A DNA stretch of 64,000 nt, from NCBI GenBank assembly GCA_037042915.1, contig CM073201.1:496001-560000 (forward strand), read 5' to 3'. Of this stretch, positions 34,298 to 45,700 are shown in pieces. Position 1 is the stretch's first letter. Every line of letters begins with the position of its first letter. The translations under genes and the position numbers were made by a program. This stretch comes from Auricularia sp. M13. Lineage: Eukaryota; Basidiomycota; Agaricomycetes; Auriculariales; Auriculariaceae. The notes under the pieces are model-generated. The model ran no database searches and was not told where the DNA came from. It worked only from the letters and a program-made list of their open reading frames with translations.

Positions 34298-37200
34298 ATG
34301 CGTGTTAAACGAGACGAGCGCCTGTTCCCGATGCCTGTGACAGTCTACGTGTTCATTAATGATCAGCGATGCAATGCGTTAATTGACTCGGGTTCACTTA
34401 CTGATTTCATGTCCACAACGTTGGCCGATCAGCTGAAAGTCGCATGCAAGCCCAAGGCGCAGCCATTGGACCTGCAGCTCGCCATCGTGGGATCTCGTTC
34501 CAAAGTCAATGTCGAATGTGAGACTCGGTTCCGTTATCAGGGAATCAATGAAAAGCGCACCTGGGATGTTGCCAACGTCGACTCCTACGACATTGTTCTA
34601 GGAACACCGTTTATCTGGCAACATTCGGTCCTGATTGGATTGAATCCGACGCGCGTGCTAATCGGTGACAACGAGTCGAAGCCGCTGGAGGGAAAGTCTA
34701 TGCTGGTACTCAAATCAGCCATGGCCCGACTAGAAATTGAGCGGATAGACAACATACGCACCAGGGTTTTCCGCGCGGCCGAGGACTTGTTCCAAGAGGC
34801 GGCCAATACACCGTTACCTCCGCTGCGCGCGCTGAATCACGAAATACCGCTGAAAGACGAGTCAGCAATCTATCCTTATCGACCTTCGCGCTGTCCAGAA
34901 GCGCTGAGGCCGCTCTGGATAAAGAAGAAGATCGATTACCTGAAAACCGGGCGATGGCGGTACTCGGCCGGCGGCACCTGCTGTCCTCTGTTAATAATTC
35001 CTAAGCCAAAGACACCCGACGGACAAGTCAAGATACGAACCGTCATTGACACACGACGAAGGAACGAAAATACGGTAAAGGTAGCGGCGCCACTACCGGA
35101 TATCGAAGAAATTCTGCGGAACGTAGTTAAGCATCCATTTCGCAGTCTCATAGACGGCAAGGATGCTTACGAGCAGATCGCGTGAAGCCCGAACACGTGC
35201 CACGCACAATGTTCAACACGCCGGATGGAACGCTGGAAAGTCTGGTTATGCAAATCGGGATTGCAACGCACCTGCGACATACCAGACCCTGATGAACCAC
35301 ATCTTTGCGGCCTTCATCGGGGTATTCATGGATGTGTATCTGGACGACATTATCGTCTACTCAGATACGGCGGAAGAACATGAGAGACACTTACTGCAAA
35401 TATTTGAAGTACTCCGGAGGGAGAAGTTCTTCCTTAACCCGAGCAAAATGCAACTTTTTGCCGAAGAATTGGTTATCCTAGGGCATGTTATAGACAAAGA
35501 TGGCATAAAGATGGACCCACATAAAGTCGATAAAGTGGTGTCCTGGCCAACCCCGACCTCGAAGGGATTGCTCATGTCCTTTATCGGGGCGGTTGGCTTC
35601 TTAGCCAATGATTGCCAGGGGATTCGGGTGCCAATGGGCACTCTGTCATCGTTGATCGGTTCGACCAAGCCGTTCGTTTGGAAAGACACGCACCAGCGTG
35701 CGTTCGACCTGGTGAAGGACATCGTGCAAAGACACCGTGATCGGCACCGGCATGCCATTGACTATTCAATGTCCGCCGGACCGGTTAACCTCATAACCGA
35801 TGCCTCGCTTACCGGGGCCAGCGGTTATATTAGCCAGGGCAATGATCTCGCTAATGCCCGTGTTATTACGTTCTGGAGTGCGAAGTTGAACAGCTCAGCA
35901 GAACTATCCAGTACATGAACGGGAGCTGTTAGCCATAGTGGAATCCCTAAAAGATTCAGACCCATGCTCCATGGAGTTAAATTCCGAATTTGCACGGACC
36001 ACAAAGCCCTCATCCATTTTATGAAACAGAAGGAACTGTCCCAGAGACAGATGCGCTGGCTACATGTTCTTAATGAATTTGATTTTACCATTGAGTACAT
36101 TCCAGGTGTCGACAATGTTCGCCGACGGGCTGTCTCGTCTCTATCAGGAAGATGAGCCTGGAACCGAGCGTACGCCAGCCGAGTTCATCCACGAGGAAGA
36201 TGACTCTTCTGAGTCGGATGACGAAGACAACGAGTCAGTACCAGTCTCAGCGCCAGTTTTTGTGGGACGAGCAGTCCTGCTTTCGGTCATGCGTCCACGC
36301 CAGACTGACGGCGCCGACGAGGCAGATGATCTACAGCGGGCGCCCAGGAGGTCGGCGCGCCTCCGAGGGGAGAAAGGGCCGCCCGTGCCGGAAGTCCGGC
36401 TCCGGAATGCCCGTCGGAAAGACGTCACACCGGCGGAATTACCTATTTCAGAAGAATCAACGTCATCGGACGATGAACATGAATTTGGACCGGCCGTGAT
36501 TGAACATGAATTTGGATCGCCCAGCGAAGATGCTGGAGGATCACAGGGCGACGTCGCGATAAACAACGCTCCCGCGGGCAGCGACGTGCCGGGGTTGGCG
36601 ACAATCATATCCCAGCAGCAGCCGGCGATAAGACTGCGCGTCGACCTGCAAGGAACTTACAGCTCAGACTCGTTCTTCGAGAAAGTGCTGCGCTCGCCGA
36701 CGCAGTTTAAGAACTTTGAGGTCTCTGGTCAGGAGGGCGAGGAGCTGGTTTTCACCACGCAAGGATCACCGCCACGGAAACTCTTATGCGTCCCAGACGT
36801 CGTTATCCGTGGACAGCGGATCCGCGAAGTTCTAATTGAGCAAGCGCATAGTATTCTGGCCCATCTGGGAACATACAAAACACTCACTTACCTACGAGAA
36901 GAGGTATGGTGGAAGGGAATGGTCCGCGATGTCCGCGATTATGTCGACACTTGCCACACATGCCGAGTCACCAAGGATGATACCCAAGCACCGCTTGGTT
37001 TGCTACAGACGTTGCCAGTGCCCACAAGACCCTGGGAAATGATAGGTATAGACTTCATTGGCCCTCTACCGGTCTCGCAAGCTCGGCATGGCAGGTTTGA
37101 CAGGATTTGCACCATTATAGACCACTTTACGGCTATGGTGCACTTAGTCCCCGCAAGAACCAATTACACCGCAATCGACATGGCTGAAGTGCTCTTTCAC

Positions 37201-38214
37201 TCGGTGTATCGCCTACACGGGATGCCAGACTCAATTGTCAGCGATCGCGACATTCTGTTCACCAACCCATTCTGGAGGAAGCTCCACGAATTGACAGGCG
37301 TGAAGTTGCGAATGTCAACCGCTTATCACCCGCAGACAGATGGCATGACAGAGCGTGCAAATCGGACCATTGGGCAAATGGTTCGCCAATGCATTGGGGA
37401 AAGCCAGCGCGATTGGGCGGGGAAGCTTCCTGCAATAGAATTTGCGTTGAACTCGGCGACTTCAACAACAACGGGATACAGCCCTTTCTTCATGAATTAT
37501 GGCTATGCTCCTAACGCGGTGACCTGGGATAAGCCGCCGGCGTATCCCGGGGTGCAACGGTTCGCGGAAAGCATGCGGGAAACCGTCATGGCAGCCCATG
37601 ACGCGATTATATCGGCACGAGTGGATCAAACCATACAGTCCAATAAAGGACGGCGCCTAGCTGAATTTGCGGAAGGGGACAAGGTCTATCTTAGTACTAA
37701 GAATCTGACCATCTCCAAGTTCCTCAAGAGGAAATTTGTTCCCAAATACATCGGACCATTCAAAATTTTGAAGGTACTTGTGCCGGGAGCTACGTATAAA
37801 TTGGAACTCCCGGCGGAAATGCTGCGCAGGAAGATCCATCCCGCGTTTCATGCGGAATTGCTTCGCCCTTATGTCGAGAACGACGACTCAAGGTTCCCGG
37901 CGCGTTCGTGGCGCAGCATCACCACCGTGCCGTTAGAACGCGCGTCGCGGCGTATCAGCGAAATTGTGGGTTTCAAGAAAGTAAATGACTCATTTCTGTT
38001 TTATGTGAAATGGGACGACAAGCACATTTCCGAGGAGTCACTCGAGGCAGTACGCGATGACCCCGCGTTTGGAGACTACTGCGATCTCATGGGCTATGAC
38101 CAGCACAGGAAGTTCGGGGTGCCAAGGCAGTCCGTGGAAAGTGGCAATGCGGTTACTGCGGCAGCCCTACGGCCGGCAGCATGCTTGCGTCGGCGACGGC
38201 AGCAGGTACTGTAG
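34298..38214 (+). pseudogene. pol polyprotein (PR-RT-RH-IN-chromodomain), frameshifted
   Basis: The frame opens at ATG 34298. In order: aspartic protease with ALIDSG (about 34376-34393); reverse transcriptase with PLPDIEEIL, DGKDAYEQI, NAPATYQTLMN and catalytic YLDD (about 35338); RNase H with LITDAS and CTDHKALIHF; integrase with an HHCC zinc module (HSILAHLG ... CHTC, about 36840-36966) and the DDE residues in GIDFIGPL, SDRDILF and TDGMTERAN; a GPF/Y-like KYIGPFKIL; and a chromodomain (EIVGFKKVNDSFLFYVKWDDK, about 37960-38050). Reading requires five frame changes, near 35180, 35265, 35905, 35950 and 36118, each consistent with loss of one or two bases at short runs. The stop at 38212-38214 lies inside the nested TIR element. 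Confidence 0.88.
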
Positions 38215-38232
38215 AGCTAATAATTATTACCG
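38209..38232. repeat. left TIR of nested element
   Basis: 24 bp, perfectly inverted relative to 38680-38703. It contains the palindrome TAATAATTATTA. Confidence 0.9.
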
Positions 38233-38679
38233 CGTCACGCGTCACGGAGGCCTCACGGCCCGGTAATAAATGTGTTTTGTAACGTGTCACAGGCCTCTCC
38301 TGGTAACAGGATGTCACGGTGTTCAGGCAGTCAATTCCTCACTTAGGACTGTCGGGAGCGGCGCGCCTTCGGCGCGCAGCATGTATAACTACAAAATCGG
38401 CAAATCTCACACTATCCCTTCAGAATCTCAGTGGTCAACACCATGATTATCACTGCACTGTCCATATTAGTCTTTCAGATACCTGAGGAGACCTGGAAAC
38501 AACCCTGAAATGGATAATTTTACTCAAGGCATCTTTCTCACAGTCTTGTTGTGCTTTGTCCTGCTGAGAACAAGCTGAGAAGTACCAATTCAGCGATTTT
38601 TTTCTCAGCTTGTGTGGCAATGTCACATGTCACGGGCACCCCAAGGTAATGTCTCCGACATGTCACGGCCCAACGTCCC

Positions 38680-38703
38680 CGGTAATAATTATTAGCTCTA
38701 CAG
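38680..38703. repeat. right TIR of nested element
   Basis: Perfect inverted copy of 38209-38232, followed by TA at 38704-38705. Confidence 0.9.
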
Positions 38704-38705
38704 TA

Positions 38706-39674
38706 GTGGCCAGGAAACGCTATAAAACCCACGATTTCTGGCGCATTTCGTTAAGGGACCAGGTCTTCGACCCCATCCGCGATATGGTGTACAACAAGCC
38801 ACCGACCTTCGATGATCTTGCTTTCGTTGTCTGCTGCGCCTGGGCGGATGGCATTCGTCGCGCCATGACGAGGCGCGCCGAGTTCCCCGGTCACGCTCCG
38901 CCTAACTACGACGCGTTCCACGCGTTCAACCCCCACGCGGTTTCAGCAGCCCAGGGGAACGCGGCGATCGACCAGGAGTTCGTCCGCCGCACTCAGGCCA
39001 CTGAGCGCGCGAAGCAGCGCGACGAGGCACATGCGGCTCAGCTGCAGCAGGAACGCGAGAACGACAAACTCAACATTCCCGTCGCCGCGCTCAAGATCAT
39101 TCTCGAGCACGATGCGACGGTCGCGCGTCTTCACACGACCCAAGTACAGGCCACGGCCCGATCTGCGCACACAGTGCCGCCGCGGACTTGGTACTTTCGC
39201 CGCAACTCTGGCGTCGGTCGCCGTGGTATGCGGCTGTTCATCTGCGTACTTCTGCTCGTCTTACATATCATAGGCGGCAATCGGCGCGCTTTTGCGCCGG
39301 CAAGGCGCGCATCCACGTTCTTCCCGCGTGATGGCACTGGGCCTGCGACTTCACGCTCGCGCGACGTGGAGATGCGCGAGTCGACACCGGCTCCGGCGGT
39401 GACATCGGCATTCACGACGCCCGCGTTCGGAATCCCGGGGCCCTACTCTTTCGCAGCGCTCAGCGCGCACGGCTCGGCGTCTACGACTATCACGGCTTCA
39501 ACGCCGCCCCCGGGGGACAACAGCGGCTGGGAATACGGAGACGAGCAGGGCGACTACGATATGATCAGCGATGCGGGAGCCACCACAGAGAACGGGCTCG
39601 CCGAAGGCGTCGCTGGTCTCGAGCTGGTAACGGCGACCGCGTCTGACGTCAACAACGACAACATCGCTGTGTAG
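38706..39674 (+). CDS. accessory C-terminal module of the retroelement pol frame
   Basis: This open frame begins right after the TA duplication of the nested element. It is in the same phase as the integrase frame would be at the empty site, so it was probably the C-terminal extension of pol before the MITE landed. It codes for about 320 residues: a basic start (KRYKTHDFWRISL), a DQVFDPIRDMVYN/PPTFDDLAFVV block, a charged helical region (ERAKQRDEAHAAQLQQERENDK), then a Ser/Thr/Pro-rich acidic tail. A hydrophobic stretch near 39230-39275 coincides with a possible 48-nt GT-AG intron whose removal keeps the frame, so it should not be read as an envelope segment. No known domain; third-position GC is higher than in the neighbouring pol. 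Confidence 0.5.
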   Translation: MARKRYKTHDFWRISLRDQVFDPIRDMVYNKPPTFDDLAFVVCCAWADGIRRAMTRRAEFPGHAPPNYDAFHAFNPHAVSAAQGNAAIDQEFVRRTQATERAKQRDEAHAAQLQQERENDKLNIPVAALKIILEHDATVARLHTTQVQATARSAHTVPPRTWYFRRNSGVGRRGMRLFICVLLLVLHIIGGNRRAFAPARRASTFFPRDGTGPATSRSRDVEMRESTPAPAVTSAFTTPAFGIPGPYSFAALSAHGSASTTITASTPPPGDNSGWEYGDEQGDYDMISDAGATTENGLAEGVAGLELVTATASDVNNDNIAV

Positions 39675-39710
39675 GCATTCGTCCAGCAGCTTGCTGGCCG
39701 GGAGGGCGTG

Positions 39711-40125
39711 TGTCATGCGCGCACGCGTGACTCGCCCGCCCGCGTCAGCATCTGACCGCTCTCGGGCTCGTCCCGCAGCGGCAGACAGGCTATAAGCATT
39801 TTAATTACCTTATCTTACGTTGCCCCACCTTGTAATTCGTCTGAGATCCTCGAATAGCAGCTGAGACTCATTGGGAGTCACCACCGACTCACTTTCTCCA
39901 GTATGATGACTGGCAAAGACTCACTCATGACTTAGTAGATAGTGATTAGGATAGTGACTCACTGAGTTCTCACATGTATATAAGGACCTCAGAGCTGACC
40001 CAGGTCGGGCAGCTCTTTTGCAATTGGAGACTTTGAGCAACTCACGATCCGAGCATCTGCTCTACCGAAAGCAAGAGACTCTATTTCCGCAAGCTACTTA
40101 AGACCTTACAGTTCCGTAGCTTACA
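39711..40125 (+). repeat. 3' LTR
   Basis: 415 bp, appears identical to the 5' LTR in a side-by-side reading. Its TATA box is at 39977-39984. Confidence 0.95.
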
Positions 40126-40130
40126 GGCGA
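40126..40130. repeat. target-site duplication, right copy
   Basis: GGCGA directly after the 3' LTR, matching 29312-29316. The F-box exon resumes in frame from 40131. Confidence 0.9.
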
Positions 40131-41818
40131 TGCCATGCCATCCGCTACATGCGCGTTTGCAAGCTCTTCCTTGTGCGTGTCAATGCCGTACATCTCACCC
40201 GATTGGAGGCTGGGGCTTGACGACTGCGAGCAGGACATCTACAGCGCTCTGGCCGCAACGAGCGTCGCGCTCCGCTCCCACTCCGTAGCGCGCAGTTTCA
40301 CGCGCTATCTACGCCGTCGCGCGACCATACCCGTACATACCGTCATGCTCAACGGCCGCGATTTGGACTACCAGCGCCGGGATCTCGTAGCGCTTCTCCG
40401 CTTGATCTGCCAGTGCAACCCGCCAGGTACCAGCAGCCCAAGTCTTCGCGTGCTCGGCTGCGTCGCACCACTGTCCGACATCGCCATGCTCTCCGACAAA
40501 CTCAGCGCCAGCCTGGAGGAACTCAACATCTGCCTGACACCCCCCAGGCCGCCAGACGATCTTCCGAGCCAGGGTGCTGCGTGTCCGAATTTGAGCTTGA
40601 ACTTGGAGTTCAGCTTCGATTTCCAGGCGCTGCGCAGGCTCTTTATCGGGTTCGCTGCGGCGGACCCGGACGATCCGCCGCCTCCTCCATATCCGCTCAG
40701 CTTCACCCTGCCGAGCCTGGAGGAACTCGCGCTGGCCACTGCGTGTCCTCCCTGGGTGGTGAGCGCGTTTATTCGGACAACGTGCGTTTCTTTTTTGCTT
40801 CAATGACGGTCCCGATCTTTTTCGGTGGCTACTACTAGTACGTATACATAATTGCTTACTTAACGAGCTGTGCCACCCAGGCTTCCAAAATTGCGCATCC
40901 TGACCTTCCTCCCGCGCGGCGATAGCCCGGGCGATGAGTCCTTCCGTTCTTTCCTGGCGAACCACGGGGCGCAATGCGAGGACGTCCGGACGCGCCCGCG
41001 GAACCTCGAAGCCGCGCTCTCGCTGTGCCCCAATCTGCGCACGCTGGTGCTCTCGGATGTCGAGGTGCGATACCACATATACATATATTCTCTCCACGAG
41101 GAGTCTCAGTCTCATCGCTGGCTTCTGGCTCACAAAACATGCTTTCTGACTCTATTATTTGCGTACTTAAAGGAAGTCCCGCCTCTGCGCGCGCTCGCCG
41201 TCCATCACCCGACGCTCGCCACGCTCGAGTTACCCGACCTCGCTTCCACCGCATCTGATTCCTACATGTACGTGTGTGCACCCTCCCTCCGAATGACCCT
41301 CATTTATTATTATCATTATTAGCTTCCCATTCATGATGAAGCGGGAGATGGCCGCCTATCTGGACAAGATGTCGGAATTCTTCGACGCCGTGTCGCGCGC
41401 GCCGAACGCGCTCCCCGCTCTACGGGTGATCATGGGCGGGAGGCTCGAGTGGCCTGTCATCCAGTAAGTCATACTCTACTTGTGGAACTCGGCCTGAGCC
41501 CCCTCAGGCGCAGGGTCGCTGGAGACCTGGCTGTAGCGTGGGCGGAAGTCTTGCTTGAGAAGGGTATTCAGCTTGTGGACGAACATGGCGTCGGCTGGCG
41601 ACCGCGCTTGAAAGCAACGAGGGAGGATTGAGTCATACTATGAGTGGAGTTGTGTCTATGTGCTGAGAACGTATAGTGGATGGCCTTTGTGGAACGGTAG
41701 ACTACAATGTGGTATCCATTCGAGCTGCAGACGTCGCTGCGCGGGTATCGAAAACATTCGCTTAGTACAATTCCGTCCGCATAGACAACTCTTCCAGCAC
41801 GTCTGAGGGCAGGGGCGT

Positions 41819-42520
41819 TCATTTTCTCCGTACACCGGTAGCCACTATGAAAGGGAACGCCTGTTTCTCCCCGTTGTCAATCGTCTTATCCATCCGGAAG
41901 CTCTCGAACACCTGGACGTCCGCGAATCCCGCCTTCGCCAATATATGCGCCATCTCAGCACGCTTGAGCCCATGCCGCTCGACGCTGTCGTGCACCTCCT
42001 TCTTATGGAAATTCTGCGCCTGCGGGCCGTCGTCCTCGAAGTCCGAGATCCACAGCCGGCCTCCGTCGGGTTTGCAGCAACCGTATAGCACATCGACGGT
42101 GCGCTGCATATCGGGTATGTGGTGGAACACGAGATGGCTAACAACGAGGTTGAACGTGTGGCCCTCGAGCACGGGGTCGCGCGGGCCGTCGAGCAGCTTG
42201 ACGCGCGGGACGACCTTTCCCTCCAGCCCTTGCGCGTGCACTTTCGATTGGAGCATGGCGATCATGCCCTCAGACGTGTCCAAAGCCCAGATCTGGCGCA
42301 CATGCGGCGCGAGCGCGACGCTCAGCAGGCCCGTGCCGCAGCCGAGCTCGAGCACGAGGCTCTGCGCCAGTTGCTCGTGCGGGAGGAGGTCTGCGCGCGA
42401 GAGGAGATATTCGTGGCAGCGCGCGGAGGATTCGACTACCTCGGGCTTGCTGTCCCACTTTGCGGCTTCCGAGTCGAACCGCTTGTTGGCCTCCGCGACG
42501 CTCGGCGTCGCTGTGGCCAT
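41819..42520 (-). CDS. class I SAM-dependent methyltransferase
   Basis: An intronless protein of 233 residues. SAM-binding motif I is VLELGCGTGLLSVAL (about 55-69), followed by the acidic strand-2 end IWALDTS, motif FNLVVSHLVFHHIPD, and WISDFEDDG. Family members of this type methylate small molecules or proteins; the substrate cannot be read from sequence. The first ATG is at 42520 (MATATPSVAEANKRFDSEA). The frame upstream of it opens only with GTG. It converges on the disrupted F-box gene (187 bp apart). An alternative reading as a ubiquinone or malonyl-ACP type methyltransferase is not supported by any specific motif. Confidence 0.85.
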   Translation of the reverse strand: MATATPSVAEANKRFDSEAAKWDSKPEVVESSARCHEYLLSRADLLPHEQLAQSLVLELGCGTGLLSVALAPHVRQIWALDTSEGMIAMLQSKVHAQGLEGKVVPRVKLLDGPRDPVLEGHTFNLVVSHLVFHHIPDMQRTVDVLYGCCKPDGGRLWISDFEDDGPQAQNFHKKEVHDSVERHGLKRAEMAHILAKAGFADVQVFESFRMDKTIDNGEKQAFPFIVATGVRRK

Positions 42521-42791
42521 GGTAGTGGTCACTGGTCAAGGCGCGCGGGGCAATCGGCCCGCCGCGGAGGCATTCACAGGGTTATCGTTTTGACTTGTCA
42601 GTTATTTCCCTTTACACGAAAGCCATGCAGATCTTGAGAGACCAACTTAAGTGCACAAGTGTGAAGTGAAGTCCGCAGGGTAAGTTCTATACACTTCCAC
42701 AGCCCTTACAGTAAACTACATTCCGTCCATCACCGTGACCTGACATCGATCTCCACGCTGAAGGGTCATAACCCTGCTCAAACCGGAGCGG

Positions 42792-45700
42792 TCACCCAAG
42801 CGAACCTGTGGATGGTCGATGTCCGGTTGGATATGTATCGAACCTAGCTGTATTGCGCGTCCGTCGCATGGCTATCTTGAGTATGCGATCTCTCCAACGC
42901 CAGCGGCCCAGGGTCTTCGTGGAAGTTGCAACAGCAGCAGAGATTCTCATGCAGTAGCATTGCTGAGTGCATTCCGTATTCACATTGCCCGGCATAAGCC
43001 TAGTGCGCAGGGCGTCCGCAAATCGAAGCGCATCTGCTCGGAGAGCGCTCCCCTCGTCGCCGGTCGTCTCGAGCGCCGCGCAGACTCGCTCCCACGCAGG
43101 CGGTGATATGCGCGCACAATGCCTCGCCAGGGGCATGATCTCATCGCTCCATATCCAGTCTGACGCGAGATTACGGCTTAGGAATGTGCGGAATCGATGC
43201 AGCAGGAAACCGCCGGAGAAAAAACCGTCGACGAGTGTGCCCTCGAGATCGAGAGGCTGGCGCCGGCGCTGTTTGTAGCAGAGGATGGAAGACAGGATAT
43301 TGGCGAGGCGGGTGAACGGGTTCGCGTTATCCCAGCCGACCCAGCATTCCTCGGACCATGTGGAGACCGCGTTCTCGCCAGACAGAAACGCACGGAGCAC
43401 AGCGTCGCATATGCTCTCAGGAAGAGATGCAGAGGTCCGCCAGAGAAGCAAGTCCTCCAGAATAAACACCAGCTCCGCCTCGTGCACGTGCGGCAGTCCG
43501 GCATCGCTGTCGCAGCTGAGCCTCAGAAGTTTGGCGGCACACGAGCAATAGTCCTCAGAAATATCTGTTTCCTCGATGTCAGAGAGGTCCACGCGGGCTA
43601 GAACAGCCATATAGCTAGCCTGCGCTGCCTGGGAAAGATGTTGCTCGAACTCGGGGGAACGCACGAAAGCCGAAAGGTCGGGCAGTTTAGACCATTTCAC
43701 CCTGCGATCGGGCGGGCATTGGACAATATATTGGCACAGCAAGAGGAGATGGTGCATGACGATGCGGATCGTCTCGCCGTCCAAGCCGTCTTGAGAGCGG
43801 AGCAGCGAATACAAGCCGTTCAAGGCCACGAGATCGGCATCATCTCCGTGTGCGACTGGCGCGCCAAACCATGTCAGGAGGCTGCGCATCGCAAGCGTCC
43901 GTTCGTCATTCTCTCTCCGATGAAACTGACCGGCGCATAGCACAAGAAGGGCGCAGGAGACCCAGCGAGGTTCAGTGGGAGCTAGGCCCGATACTCCGAG
44001 CCAGGTCAGGAATAGCAGGCATACTGTGAAGTGCGGGAGACTATTCGACTGAGAGGCCGACTCGCCAAAGGATAGGAACCGATCTTTCTCAGCTTGAGAC
44101 GAATCCGAGATCTGGGCGGAGAGTTGCCGCTGCAGCAAGGTGACCAGGTGGCCCAGGTCAAAGTATTCCTGAAATCGCGAGTCGGGCGCCATAGCCATTA
44201 GCAACATGCCGTCTAGGCCAAGCGACGCGGCCAGATCAGGTCCCTTCCGAGGGCCAGGAAGGAGCCACCTGTATGGCGAGCCCACCAAACACGTCCGCAT
44301 GCGTCGCGCAAAAGTCGTGATAGCATACCCGCTCTCGGGTGGGAGATCGACGGCGGGCGACAAGGCGTTGTAGATAGTGTACCAGTGATTTCTCGGGAGA
44401 TTGGACAGTGCAATGTCGAGGGTGCGGCCGACGGGCACAGCACCGAGGGCCTCAATACCGGCATTGACGGTCTCGCTGTCAGCCGTCGATAGGAGGACTG
44501 CAGCAAGCGCCCATCCATCAAGCTCGCGTTTTTGTGCATCTATAGCGCTTGTCTCCCGGATGAGGCCGTTTTTGCTGCGCTCTAGAAGATTGGCCAGACC
44601 CCACACGGCGCGTCGAGAAGCATTGCGGAGTGCATCCATGGCATCGTTACAGCCAATGAAACGTACAAACCGGCCAGCATCGTGTCGTAAGGGGTAGGAT
44701 AAGCAGCTGTCAACCAGCCCGTTGAGGTTCAGATAGATCAGCATTTGGAGAGCAAAAGTCACGGCAGAACGTCCTTGCGCGAGCAGCGGCGTGTAGGACG
44801 GGCACTCCACGCGCCACGCAGGAAACAGGAGCGCAAGCACGTAGAATAGCAGGACAGCTGCGACCAGACCCAGTAGTGTATTGGCAATGGCGTCGTCCAG
44901 CGGTCGCAGGAACAGAACGAGCCCAGCAAAGAAGAGAAACAGCGAGACGTGCAAGAGCAGCGGCAGGAGCGAAATGAGCGCCGGGACGCCCCATGCCTTC
45001 AGGCCGCGCGAATAGAGCTGGTGGCGGCGCGCCCAGTGCACGGGGGACACCGCAGAGCCCGTGATGTGCCTTTCGTATTCGTCGAGCCACTGTTTGATCA
45101 GGATGCTGAGCAGCGCGACGGCCAGGCTGACGACCAGGCTCGAGAACCACATCCCGTTTGTCCAGCGCTCCGTCGCCGAGGGGTGGAAGCTGTCAGGGGA
45201 TGCGATGCCAGTGACGCCGGCCAGAGTTTGATTGCTGACGGCAGCTGCGTAGAGAACGTTGGCGATGTATTGAGTGTAGTCCGGCTGGAGAGCTTTATAG
45301 GACTCGATGATGAACGCAGTAGACACTGCGGAAAAGAGACCGGCCTAAAGAAGAGTAACGCGATCAGAATCGTAGCCTGTGGCGTGACAGGCGCGCGCAC
45401 TCACGAAGATCAGCAACACATCCAGGGTCTTGTTCCAAGTGTCGAGCATTGCCTTATCGGCGTTGCTCTGCTTGTCGCGGTATATCTTCCACACGCGCGC
45501 ATTCGGGGAGGCCTCTTCTCCCCACGCGTCTGGGGGATAGTCCTCGTTGAATTTAGTTTTCGGACGGCCTGAAGGTACCCGTTAATTCACGGTCGGTCAC
45601 GCAGCTGCAACACGGACTAACGCACCTTCGTACTGCCATTCAGGATCCATGTACTTGGGATTGGAGTATTGAGGTCTGTCCATGGCAGCGGGAGGGAGTC

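Larger units (their letters stand above)
38209..38703. mobile_element. nested 495-bp TIR element (MITE-like) with TA duplication
   Basis: Terminal inverted repeats of 24 bp (38209-38232 and 38680-38703) match perfectly and start CTGTAGAGC. Each end is flanked by TA (38207-38208 and 38704-38705), the Tc1/mariner-type duplication. The interior has no transposase, carries several GTCACG/TGTCACGG words near both ends, and includes a GGCGCGCC-centred palindrome near 38360. It is a non-autonomous element that inserted into the retroelement coding region. Confidence 0.85.
29317..40125 (+). mobile_element. Ty3/gypsy chromodomain LTR retrotransposon (10.8 kb)
   Basis: Two 415 bp LTRs (29317-29731 and 39711-40125) beginning TGTCATG and ending TTACA flank a gag-pol interior. 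The order is capsid region, CCHC zinc knuckle, a long unrecognised segment, protease, reverse transcriptase, RNase H, integrase, chromodomain, then a second accessory region. The protease-RT-RH-IN order and chromodomain place it among the chromoviruses of Metaviridae. The LTRs appear identical base for base, so insertion is recent, yet the interior has about eight frame changes and a nested TIR element, so this copy is defective. No TGG-type tRNA primer site follows the 5' LTR. A short purine run (GGGAGGG, 39700-39706) precedes the 3' LTR. Confidence 0.95.
28252..41631 (+). pseudogene. F-box protein gene disrupted by an LTR retrotransposon
   Basis: Exons 28252-28773, 28823-29079, 29151-29316 | insertion | 40131-40172, 40234-40781, 40881-41064, 41173-41267, 41323-41463, 41508-41631. 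Without the insertion and one copy of the 5 bp duplication, the exons are in phase throughout (2079 nt, about 692 residues), with no other stop or frameshift. The N-terminal F-box region reads ADETVHQILTYVLDVPDEDF with VLCACKRWACIGTPLLYETV. A second F-box-like segment (PPEVQRKIWTLILRQ ... MRVCKLFL) begins near residue 275 and is the part interrupted. The tail ends DEHGVGWRPR, typical of these proteins. As it stands, translation runs 15 codons into the LTR and stops at 29359-29361. The downstream exons survive, which fits a recent knock-out. Confidence 0.85.

Noticed and set aside
39220-39290. Hydrophobic stretch read as an envelope-like transmembrane segment
   Set aside because: It coincides with a 48-nt GTATGC...CATAG stretch that can be removed without changing frame, and no signal peptide, Cys pattern or fusion motif surrounds it.
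29317-40125. RIP-type C-to-T decay of the element
   Set aside because: LTRs appear identical and coding breaks are small deletions, not clustered transitions.
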